24,422 bases of DNA from a virus, in the IMG/VR virus record IMGVR_UViG_3300004457_000004, positions 10,279-34,700 of that record. One strand, written 5' to 3'. The notes below the pieces were generated by a model. That model did no database searches. It was not told the DNA's origin and was given only the letters and a program-made list of their open reading frames with translations. The translations under genes and the position numbers were made by a program. This document shows, one piece after another, positions 8,273 to 16,105 of the stretch; positions within the stretch are counted from its first letter, which is position 1; every line of letters starts with the position of its first letter.

Positions 8273-9272
8273 AATTGCTACAGTTGTCGTTGGAACTTCA
8301 TCTTACCTGGACCCTATGGAAGTTTCACTCAGGAGGGTTCTGAGCGCCACAAATGCCGTTGAAGACTGCGAGCATCTTTTAGTTGTTGTTACGGATGTTA
8401 AAAGCGCCGAAAGAGTTGAATCCATGTGCAGCCCGTTCAAGAACTTTAAAATAATTTCTTGTGATGTTAAGGAGGAAGGGGATCACTACGAGACAGACAG
8501 GCAGATACTAATAGCTACACTTCAGTCGTCGGGATTTAGTGCTGCCAGGCAGTGGGGCTGTGATTTTCTTTGGAGTGTTGAAGCTGACGTCCTGGTCCCG
8601 CCTAACGCGCTCAAGGTTTCAATGCAAATGCTTGAATTTGACGATGGATATTATGACGTTTCCTTTGTTACATACCCATCCCAAGGGGGAGGCAGCTTCT
8701 TGGGCGGGCACGGGGAATTCGACTCTCACATAAACGAAGACTTCCTTGATTCAGAAAGATCCATACCGAAGCGCTTAAAAAGCCTGAAGGAGGCTTGCCT
8801 TAAAATATTGAATTCTAATACCAAAGACAGAAAGAAGTTAAAGAAGGAGTCCAAAAGGTTATCCAGGATCAACGAAAAAATAAAACAATGCCCGCCCAAG
8901 GCAAACGTTTTTACTCTTAACGGAAAAAAATGGAGAAGGCGGGGATGGCTCGAGAATAGCCACCCTGGAATAGGTCGAGGTGCAGTATTACAGACCGACT
9001 GGACTGGCCTCGGATGCACGCTAATGAGCAAGAAAGCCACGAGCCTGGCTCACTTCGATGGATATGAGGGTAAAGGGACGCAGGATTTGTTTTTGAATTG
9101 GGAGAAATGGAAGCCAGAGGGACTTAATTTCTGCTGTATAACGCACATCGCTTGCGATCACATCATTAGGCATGGAAAAGATCTTGTTACATTAAAGTCA
9201 TACCATGAGCCATTAGGGGAGACCAGGGGTCACCTTAGATACAAAAAAACCAAATTTAATAAGTTTATTTAA
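8262..9272 (+). CDS. GT-A-like glycosyltransferase, 336 aa
   Basis: The N-terminal half fits a GT-A fold: a beta strand IATVVVGTSSY (residues 5-15), a central strand LLVVVTD, and the acidic motif LWSVEADVLVPPNAL (103-117), in which Glu-Ala-Asp sits where the DxD metal/nucleotide-sugar motif lies in family-2-like enzymes. Residues about 165-215 form a Lys-rich helical insertion. The C-terminal part (QTDWTGLGCTLMSKK, then GTQDLFLNWE and CDHIIRHGK) resembles the acceptor-side region. The likely role is sugar transfer onto a virion protein or a host surface glycan. The donor and acceptor are unknown. It overlaps the upstream fibre gene, and the next gene makes or modifies a nucleotide sugar. Confidence 0.7.
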   Translation: MSAKIATVVVGTSSYLDPMEVSLRRVLSATNAVEDCEHLLVVVTDVKSAERVESMCSPFKNFKIISCDVKEEGDHYETDRQILIATLQSSGFSAARQWGCDFLWSVEADVLVPPNALKVSMQMLEFDDGYYDVSFVTYPSQGGGSFLGGHGEFDSHINEDFLDSERSIPKRLKSLKEACLKILNSNTKDRKKLKKESKRLSRINEKIKQCPPKANVFTLNGKKWRRRGWLENSHPGIGRGAVLQTDWTGLGCTLMSKKATSLAHFDGYEGKGTQDLFLNWEKWKPEGLNFCCITHIACDHIIRHGKDLVTLKSYHEPLGETRGHLRYKKTKFNKFI

Positions 9273-9290
9273 AGTAATAAACGTTCAATA

Positions 9291-10277
9291 ATGAAAAGAG
9301 TTCTTATAACTGGAAGCGCTGGGTTTGTTGGGTCGCACACGACTGACTGGATACTAGATAAAACTGACTGGGAAGTAGTGGGAATTGACTCCTTCAGGCA
9401 CCTCGGTGACGTTGAGCGGGTGAGCGCTAGACCAAGATACACAATGGTCTGCCATGACTTGAATGCTCCTATCTCCAAGAGGACTAAGGACAGGATTGGA
9501 AAGATAGATTATATTATCAATTGCGCGTCCATATCGCATGTAGATACATCTATTAGCGACCCTATTTACGTGTGGGAGTCTAACACTGCCCTAATTGGAA
9601 ACATTCTAAAATACGCCAGAGAGCTGGACTCCCTCGAGAAGTTCATTCACTGCAGTACGGACGAGGTATTCGGAGCAGCCAACCAGGGCTACTCTCATCA
9701 CGAGTGGGACGTCATTGCTCCCTCTAACCCTTACGCCGCATCAAAGGCGGCTCAGGACGCTCTGTGCTTCGCTTTCTGGCGCACTTACGGGGTTCCAGTC
9801 GCAGTGACGCACTGCATGAACATGATCGGCACCACCCAAGACCCAGAGAAATACCTGCCGAAGATTGTAAGCAGGGTTCTCAAAGGGGAGGTTGTTCCTG
9901 TTCACGGCCAACCAGACAAGATAGGGTCCAGGATGTATATTGATTGCAGGAACCTGGCCGACGCTTGGTTATTCATGCTGGAGGGCATTGACTTCAATGT
10001 CTACGGGGAGGACTGCGCCAAGATGACCAAGTTCAACATAGCTGGCCTGGATGAGATAACCAACCTTGAATTGGCACAGAAAATAGCGGATAAGATGAAC
10101 CTGCCATTGAAATATGAATTAGTTGACTTTCATCAGACTAGACCTGGGCACGACCTGAGGTATGCCCTGGACAGTTCTAAGATCTATGAAGCTGGTTGGA
10201 GTCCCCCGATAGACCTAGATACAACCTTTGACGAGGTCATTAAGCACGTCAAATCCTTTAAAAGCTGGCAGGAGTAA
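9291..10277 (+). CDS. NAD-dependent epimerase/dehydratase, extended SDR, RmlB/GalE-like, 328 aa
   Basis: Residues 8-14 (GSAGFVG) are the Rossmann NAD(P)-binding motif. HCSTDEVFG (120-128) is the serine-containing signature typical of dTDP-glucose 4,6-dehydratase-like enzymes, and YAASK (148-152) supplies the catalytic YxxxK pair. DPEKYLPKIV and SRMYID fit the substrate-binding part. The length of 328 is normal for the family. In the usual RNxYGP segment the protein has MNMIGT, so substrate choice may differ. It probably converts a nucleotide sugar for the adjacent glycosyltransferase. The 18-base gap before its ATG (taaagtaataaacgttcaataATG) has no Shine-Dalgarno sequence. Sugar identity cannot be told from sequence. 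Confidence 0.9.
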   Translation: MKRVLITGSAGFVGSHTTDWILDKTDWEVVGIDSFRHLGDVERVSARPRYTMVCHDLNAPISKRTKDRIGKIDYIINCASISHVDTSISDPIYVWESNTALIGNILKYARELDSLEKFIHCSTDEVFGAANQGYSHHEWDVIAPSNPYAASKAAQDALCFAFWRTYGVPVAVTHCMNMIGTTQDPEKYLPKIVSRVLKGEVVPVHGQPDKIGSRMYIDCRNLADAWLFMLEGIDFNVYGEDCAKMTKFNIAGLDEITNLELAQKIADKMNLPLKYELVDFHQTRPGHDLRYALDSSKIYEAGWSPPIDLDTTFDEVIKHVKSFKSWQE

Positions 10278-10301
10278 CCTGTCAGGACCAAATAATTAAA
10301 T

Positions 10302-10318
10302 GTGATATAATAACCCTA
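10302..10318 (+). promoter_or_regulatory. Candidate extended -10 promoter, possibly leaderless transcript
   Basis: The sequence tgtgatataat contains TG-A-TATAAT, a perfect sigma70 extended -10, with the hexamer at 10306-10311. A good -35 is not visible, as is common for extended -10 sites. The usual start seven bases beyond the hexamer would be base 10318, the A of the ATG of the 609-aa gene. It lies in one of the few intergenic gaps (40 bases) of the late block. AT-rich chance matches are possible. Confidence 0.35.
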
Positions 10319-12147
10319 TGCAGCCACTTCAAAACGTAACAGATAATAAAGATAAAATGCAGCTCTTAGGGCAGGCACAAACCCAGACAAAAGATCAGCG
10401 CCTGGAGGGCCAGGAGCCTGGCTTGAAGGACAGATTCATTGATGGAACTATAGATTTTGGAATCGGGGGCTTGGACGCTGCAGAAGATGCTGTAAGCACG
10501 GGTTTTGACGGGTTCCTGGTGGACTCTGCAATAAAACTTGGGCAGAAGCACATACCTAAGATCCCAGGAATATCGAGGATACCAGGAGCAGCGAGACTTG
10601 CACCTTACTTGATGCGTAGCCCACAGGCGGCAGCAATAGGCGCAACGGCAGTAGGATCATACGGGCTTGGAAAAGCGTTTACTGAAGCTACTGGTCTCGA
10701 CGATAAAGTCGCCAACATGATAGTAGGGAACAAGGACTACAGTGGGTCTGGAAATATTACAGGAGAGCAGCAGAAGCTAATGGACCAGGGCTTTAACCCT
10801 TACGAGCCCACCTACAATGAGCACCGCAGAGGCGCTCAATATACCGACAAGAGTGCCTCTAATATTAACGGATACGAGAGGTCGCCAGGCTACACTCGTT
10901 GGATAGAGATGGGTGGAACTGACGAGACTTACGCCCGCCGAAACGCAGGCTACAACGGGCGAGAGCAAACCCCTGAATTCAAGGCTCACGTAGCAGCTGG
11001 TGGAAACGAAGTTAGTTTCGCCGCTCAACCTCAGGGCCCTAGTGGAGGTCCCACAAATACAAATCAAGCCACTCCCATGCTTGATGATGTCATGCAGAAC
11101 GGCATTGGACCATTCCAACCTGGCGCAATTGACATCGGAGCAAATCAGCCCAACCTCGCACAATCGGCTGTTCAAGCTGCCTCCAATCCAAACTTAGAAG
11201 CAGTTAAAGCTGCAGGGCAAGCTCCTCAGCCTAACTTGGGCGCGGTTGAGCAAGCACCTCCCGCTCAAATTCCTGGGGTTCCTCAACACGGAGACTTAGT
11301 GGGGTCATACCAAGATCGGGATGGCAGGAACGTTGGAATCTTTGAGGGTATGCCAATGCGCAACGAGCAGGGCGAACTAACATACATCGGCGACGATCAA
11401 GTAGCCGCGATGCAGGACAGGATGGACGCTCAGGGCGCTCCAGTTATATCTGGAGAGAAGGAAGGCAACCTGGTTCCGTTTATAGACAACATGGGCAACG
11501 TTCAATATGGCGACAAGCAAACAGCTAATGGGATGAACGCAATTGAAGCGGAATACCAGAGGGAGGATAAAGCGGCGCACCAAAGATTCTTACAATCCGA
11601 CGCAGCTAAGCAAATGACAGCTAGGAGCCTGGAGAACGCCAGGGCAGATGTTGCTGCTCAGAACGCCCAGAGTCAGGCCAGGGAGGCCAGGATGAACGCT
11701 AGACCAGACTTCAACGAAGCTAGACCTGGTGTAACTAATAGTCTGGATGGTTTAACTTCGTCTCAAAGGCGCAGGATGTATCCTGACCCTGCGGACGCAG
11801 AAAGATCCAAGCGGGGCATCTTGCCAGACGGAACCAGCATGGAGGCAGATCGAAAAGCGAAAGAGCTTAAGATGAAGGAAACTCAGGCCCGTATAGATGC
11901 CTTGAAGGACAAAGACCCAAGCAAATACGAAGCCAATATCGATGTTGTTAACGGCCTAATACAGGGACCTCAGTTCGAAAATTTGGACGATGCGCAAAAG
12001 GCTAGAGTGAAAACCATTATGATGATGGAGCTCATGGGAATTGGAACCGAAGAAACCCAGTTCGAATTTGACGGCATTGTTTATCCTGAACCAGTTTCAC
12101 CAGGCAATGGCAATGGCGATGGCTCCAGTAGTTCTGCATCAGAATAA
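10318..12147 (+). CDS. Putative internal virion (ejection) protein, 609 aa
   Basis: The protein is Gln/Ala/Asn-rich. Residues about 80-125 form an Ala/Gly-rich apolar segment (RSPQAAAIGATAVGSYGLGK) that could cross or insert in a membrane. Residues 130-280 are polar and probably disordered. The region 385-480 is helical and rich in Ala, Gln and Arg (REARMNARPDFNEARPG). The tail is an acidic, Gly/Asn/Ser-rich linker. No known enzymatic domain is seen. Position just before the 1218-aa protein, and similar composition to T7-type gp14/gp15 internal proteins, suggest a protein released with the DNA; this is inference. The ATG has no Shine-Dalgarno sequence but follows a candidate -10 element. Confidence 0.6.
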   Translation: MQPLQNVTDNKDKMQLLGQAQTQTKDQRLEGQEPGLKDRFIDGTIDFGIGGLDAAEDAVSTGFDGFLVDSAIKLGQKHIPKIPGISRIPGAARLAPYLMRSPQAAAIGATAVGSYGLGKAFTEATGLDDKVANMIVGNKDYSGSGNITGEQQKLMDQGFNPYEPTYNEHRRGAQYTDKSASNINGYERSPGYTRWIEMGGTDETYARRNAGYNGREQTPEFKAHVAAGGNEVSFAAQPQGPSGGPTNTNQATPMLDDVMQNGIGPFQPGAIDIGANQPNLAQSAVQAASNPNLEAVKAAGQAPQPNLGAVEQAPPAQIPGVPQHGDLVGSYQDRDGRNVGIFEGMPMRNEQGELTYIGDDQVAAMQDRMDAQGAPVISGEKEGNLVPFIDNMGNVQYGDKQTANGMNAIEAEYQREDKAAHQRFLQSDAAKQMTARSLENARADVAAQNAQSQAREARMNARPDFNEARPGVTNSLDGLTSSQRRRMYPDPADAERSKRGILPDGTSMEADRKAKELKMKETQARIDALKDKDPSKYEANIDVVNGLIQGPQFENLDDAQKARVKTIMMMELMGIGTEETQFEFDGIVYPEPVSPGNGNGDGSSSSASE

Positions 12148-12154
12148 ATAAAAT

Positions 12155-15100
12155 ATGGACCCAGAAGAGGAACTCGTAGAAGATCCAGGGCTAACAGGAT
12201 CTCAGATCGCTGGTTCGGCTGCAACTGAAATTGGCACCGCTGTAGGCGGAGAGCTAATCGCTGGGGTCGTTGGCAGAAAAAAGAAACTGGCGACAGCAGG
12301 AATTAGATTTGCATCTGGGGTGCTTGGTAGTTATCTCGCCCAAAAGGGCGTAGAGGACAGAGATGAACTGCAACTAGGAAGGCTGCTGGCAGCAGGTGCC
12401 GCCAATGCAATTCCCGTCAACGACAACGTCCTTCTTCCTTCTCCTGGCAAGACAGCACTCAAGGTTTCAGCTATAGCTGGTGCCGAGCGGGCTTACGCCG
12501 ACAAGGTGGACCACGGAGAGGTTAATTTAGAAAATGTAGCTATTGCCGCTGGAACTGGTGGATTAGTTGGTGGAGGAATAGCTAAGGCCGACTCTAAATA
12601 TATTAGCACCGCAAGAAAGTTAATAGGTAAGGACGCAGATAAGATCGACGAAATGATCGTGAAGGGCACTCTTACTGACTCAGATGTAGCTGATTCTCTT
12701 CGTGGAGTTCTATCCAGGAAGGCAACGGACAAGGAGATAAGAAGAACAAGGAACAGACTAGAGAGAGAGTTTCTCGCAAAGAAGCTCGCCGACACCGAGA
12801 CCCCTATATTTAAAACTCTCATAAGGGCCAGGAACTATCTTCTTCCCGAAAAATCTGTAGGTAAGGGAGCCAGGGAAGGATACTTCAAATACAAGGATAA
12901 CTTTGAGAGAGCTGAAGCTCTGTCCACCAGGTTGCAGGCAAGGGTGGATAAGGAGGTCCTGGACAATCCAGCAATAAGAGACGACGTAATAAACTACCTC
13001 GAAGGAGGTAAGATGTCCAACGCTCTGGCTGACTCTCAAATATCTGGCGACCTTCAGCAGGTCAGGGAAATTGAAATAAAGTCGATGGAAGAGCTTTATA
13101 GGTTGTTCGACGAAACGGACACCTTCAAGATTCTACCCCCCGAAGCCCAAGAAGTCGTTAAGGCCAGGATGGAGAAGGAGATATCCAGGGGCTACAGAAT
13201 GTATGACACTAGATCCTACAGGGCTTTTTTTGACAAGAAGCACGGGAGCAGTGCCACTGAAGGACAAGCCAAGCGAATTGAATCTGAAGTCGTTGAAGAG
13301 GTCTATGACTCTTTGTATAGAAAGGCCGCCCAGGCAGGACAAGAGCTAGACGAAAAAGCTATATCTAAGTTAAGGAAGCAAGCCAACAAGCATGTAAAGC
13401 ACCTCAGGTCACTGTTCGCTTCCGAGAAGCGCAGCTCAGCGCAGGAAATATTGGCGTCTCTCCCTGGCAGGTTTGAAATAATTTTAGATGGGCATATGCC
13501 TGGCCCGAAGGAAAGGGCCTTCCTGGGTGAAGTTAGCACCCCCATCGAGAAGGCTGGGATAAATACCAGATTCAGAGTAAGGGATAGCATCAAGCATGTA
13601 GCTCAGATAGAGGCGGATGCTTCGGTAGTAAGGGCACTGCAGGAGTCTGGCAATGTGAGCACCGAGAGCCTAAAGGGATATGTCCCGCTCAATCTAAAAA
13701 CTGGGGGCGGAAAGAACGCCGCTGGAGAGCAACTTTATGTTCCTGCCGAGACCGAGCACGGTATAAGGAAGCTATACGAGTCCGAGTTTGCGGAGCAGTC
13801 AGCAGAGGGAAGCGCTGCAGTGCTTAGCCAGGTTTTTGGTAGCGCTGTAGCTCTATCCAAAGCAACTAAGGTCATTTACAACCCGCCATCCTACGTGGTG
13901 AATTTCTACGGAGGGGTAATGGCTATGGCCAGTAACAACGTGCACCCATTCCTGAACCCATTTACCAACAAGGGGAAAGTATTTGATTTCGATTTGTTGA
14001 GGAATTATGCCAGGGGGGCAAACTTAGCTGTGTCCGAAATGGGCTCCATATACAACGCCGCGACCAAGAGAACTTCCGCGAAGACCAGAGCTAACCTGGT
14101 TAAAGATATAAATGAGATGTATGAATACGGCATCGGTAATGCCAGCATAGCTACCAATGAAGTAGCGGCAGCAATTCAAAACGGGAAGCTGGGCAAGGTG
14201 ACCGAAATGGCAACTAAGCCACTTGGAAAGCTATATAACATAACGGATACATCCACAAGATACGCTGTATGGATGGCCAACAGGAACTTTCTGGCTGGGA
14301 AGCTGGGCAAGAATGGCGTCAAGATGTCCGAAGAGCAAGTCAAGAGGATTGCAGCGAGCATCACTAACGACACTTATCAGAACTACAACAGAACCAGCAG
14401 GCTTGCTAAGCTTCTGTCTCGTAAGGGCGTTCTCCCTCCTTTCGTCACGTTCACCCTGGAGCTGTTCAGAAATACGACTAACCAGGTCAGGTTCGCAACG
14501 GAAATGATCAACGGAGACAAGTTCGCCAAGAGATTCGGTATCGAGCTTACTGATGCCGCCAGGAAGGAATTGGCTTCTGAGGGCAGAAAAAGACTTCTAG
14601 CTTTGGGAGCCGTGCTCGGCGTTTCTGCAGGGGCAGGTAGCTTCATTGGAAACTTCGGCGGTGTAACCGACGGAGAAACAATCGACGCAGAAAAGAAGGA
14701 TGACTTTAGGTTCTTCTCCCCGAGTTATATTAGAAACAAAGATTTCGTTGCTACGTTCAACCCCAAGACAAAGCATGGAACCTTTGCCGCAACCAGTTAT
14801 CTTTTTCCGCATACTACGATAACCCAAATGCTTGGCCCGATTATTGATACATTTAAGGCTGACGAAGGAGAATACGAAACCGAAAGAACACTAGCTGGTT
14901 TATTCGTGAACGAGTTCCTGGGAGAAGGCACATTCGTAAATCAGAATCTAATGCGAGCTATAGACAACCGCAAGGAGACTGGTAAAACCGTAAGTGATAA
15001 ACCAGGCATGCAAGGGTTCATCGACAGAAGCACTTACTTCGTGATGGAAACCCTTAAACCAGGGGTAGCGAACGAATACGAAAAGTTGATGGATGCATAC

Positions 15101-15811
15101 AAGGGCAGGGGCGACTTCTCTCCCGCGGAGATATGGATGCGCCAGGCTGGATTAAGGTTCTCAAAGATCGACATGACTCAGATGGCGGAGTTCAGGATAC
15201 AAGACTTCACCAAGAGATACTCTTCGGCCAGAGGAAACTACACAACCAACCTGAAGTATAAGTCCGACGAGCTATCCCCACAAGAGATAGAACGGTCCTA
15301 CCAGAATGCACTATCGGAAGCGTCCGCGGTATACAAGGATATCGAAGAGGCTTACAACAGGCTGGACAGCTTTGGATACAGCACCGAACAAAAAATCAAG
15401 ATACTCAAGGGCGGAAACGTGAAGAGTGAAGACATTTATAGAATTGTAAACGGAATGGACTTTAAGCCGTTCAAACGGGGCCTAGCTCAATCCACAGGAG
15501 AACAATACAGGGAAATGGCCGCGGGCAAGAGTGACGCGGGTGTAAGAGATGAGATCAGAAAGCTCAGAAGAGGAAGCGCCTCCGAAAGATTGATGAGCAA
15601 GAGATTCGATAGAGAGCGCAACAGGATCGCTTTAGACGAGCGCAAGGGTAGAAGCGAGAGGGACAAACTGCTCATGAATATGGACGTAGTCACTCGCGCC
15701 GAAATGCTCATAGAGATGGGAGCGCACATAGACAGAAGACTATACAGGGAGATGGCCAGGAAGGGCGTCATAACAAAAGACGTCAGGATGTTAATCCGCA
15801 GGGCTAGGTAA
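12155..15811 (+). CDS. Giant internal virion/ejection-like protein, 1218 aa
   Basis: This is the largest protein in the window. The N-terminal 150 residues are Gly/Ala-rich with short apolar stretches (AVGGELIAGVVG, GTGGLVGGGIA). A long, mainly helical charged region (residues 190-560) follows. Residues about 565-830 hold the most conserved-looking part: KVIYNPPSYVVNFYGG, NDTYQNYNR, LPPFVTFTLELFRNTTNQ, then an apolar helix LLALGAVLGVSAGAGSFIG. This resembles regions of phage polyvalent proteins (LPD38-like) and large podovirus internal proteins. The last 250 residues are highly basic helices. It is likely stored in the capsid and ejected with DNA; no catalytic motif was recognised. Only A/T-rich sequence (aataaataaaat) precedes the ATG. 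Confidence 0.7.
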   Translation: MDPEEELVEDPGLTGSQIAGSAATEIGTAVGGELIAGVVGRKKKLATAGIRFASGVLGSYLAQKGVEDRDELQLGRLLAAGAANAIPVNDNVLLPSPGKTALKVSAIAGAERAYADKVDHGEVNLENVAIAAGTGGLVGGGIAKADSKYISTARKLIGKDADKIDEMIVKGTLTDSDVADSLRGVLSRKATDKEIRRTRNRLEREFLAKKLADTETPIFKTLIRARNYLLPEKSVGKGAREGYFKYKDNFERAEALSTRLQARVDKEVLDNPAIRDDVINYLEGGKMSNALADSQISGDLQQVREIEIKSMEELYRLFDETDTFKILPPEAQEVVKARMEKEISRGYRMYDTRSYRAFFDKKHGSSATEGQAKRIESEVVEEVYDSLYRKAAQAGQELDEKAISKLRKQANKHVKHLRSLFASEKRSSAQEILASLPGRFEIILDGHMPGPKERAFLGEVSTPIEKAGINTRFRVRDSIKHVAQIEADASVVRALQESGNVSTESLKGYVPLNLKTGGGKNAAGEQLYVPAETEHGIRKLYESEFAEQSAEGSAAVLSQVFGSAVALSKATKVIYNPPSYVVNFYGGVMAMASNNVHPFLNPFTNKGKVFDFDLLRNYARGANLAVSEMGSIYNAATKRTSAKTRANLVKDINEMYEYGIGNASIATNEVAAAIQNGKLGKVTEMATKPLGKLYNITDTSTRYAVWMANRNFLAGKLGKNGVKMSEEQVKRIAASITNDTYQNYNRTSRLAKLLSRKGVLPPFVTFTLELFRNTTNQVRFATEMINGDKFAKRFGIELTDAARKELASEGRKRLLALGAVLGVSAGAGSFIGNFGGVTDGETIDAEKKDDFRFFSPSYIRNKDFVATFNPKTKHGTFAATSYLFPHTTITQMLGPIIDTFKADEGEYETERTLAGLFVNEFLGEGTFVNQNLMRAIDNRKETGKTVSDKPGMQGFIDRSTYFVMETLKPGVANEYEKLMDAYKGRGDFSPAEIWMRQAGLRFSKIDMTQMAEFRIQDFTKRYSSARGNYTTNLKYKSDELSPQEIERSYQNALSEASAVYKDIEEAYNRLDSFGYSTEQKIKILKGGNVKSEDIYRIVNGMDFKPFKRGLAQSTGEQYREMAAGKSDAGVRDEIRKLRRGSASERLMSKRFDRERNRIALDERKGRSERDKLLMNMDVVTRAEMLIEMGAHIDRRLYREMARKGVITKDVRMLIRRAR

Positions 15812-15849
15812 AAAAAACCCCCCTCGCATTATGACCAATACGAGAGGGG
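15810..15849 (-). terminator. Rho-independent terminator ending the - strand replication operon
   Basis: On the - strand a 12-bp stem (15849-15838 with 15829-15818), an 8-base loop and eight T follow in order. All twelve pairs form in the - strand RNA, two of them G-U; the same positions are C-A mismatches in the + strand RNA. The + strand side also has no T-run, so this is a one-way terminator. Its T-run abuts the stop codon of the converging 1218-aa gene. Confidence 0.85.
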
Positions 15850-15910
15850 CTGAGGATTAAACAGGGTCAAGAACTAACCCGCTCTTCGTCACCTAGGAGC
15901 TTACCTCGCA

Positions 15911-16105
15911 TTATTTTTTAATGCATGGAGTAACACTTGTCAAGGAGTCCTCGTTATTTTTCTTGTTTTCTACTCTATCGATTAGCTCCTTGGCGAAATC
16001 TGTTAGTACTGGTCCGCAGTAGACTTCTTCTACTTCTTGGACAGGGGTGACTAACTTTCCGCGTGTGCTTTCAAAATACTTAATGCAACTTGTTATACTA
16101 CTCAT
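15911..16105 (-). CDS. Small protein of unknown function downstream of dnaB, 64 aa
   Basis: It is the last gene of the - strand operon. The ATG follows the dnaB stop without a gap, and a good Shine-Dalgarno sequence (gggagg, nine bases before the ATG) lies inside the end of dnaB. The product has three cysteines (SSITSCIK, VYCGP, TPCIKK) and a mixed-charge helix near LTDFAKELIDRVENKKNN. No family is recognised. The strong ribosome-binding site, unusual in this operon, suggests it is made in fair quantity. A role with the helicase is possible only by position. Confidence 0.65.
   Translation of the reverse strand: MSSITSCIKYFESTRGKLVTPVQEVEEVYCGPVLTDFAKELIDRVENKKNNEDSLTSVTPCIKK

Noticed and set aside
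10777-11175. 132-codon - strand ORF inside the 609-aa gene
   Set aside because: It is antisense to a coherent long gene, with Cys/Val/Leu-rich shadow composition and no start signal.
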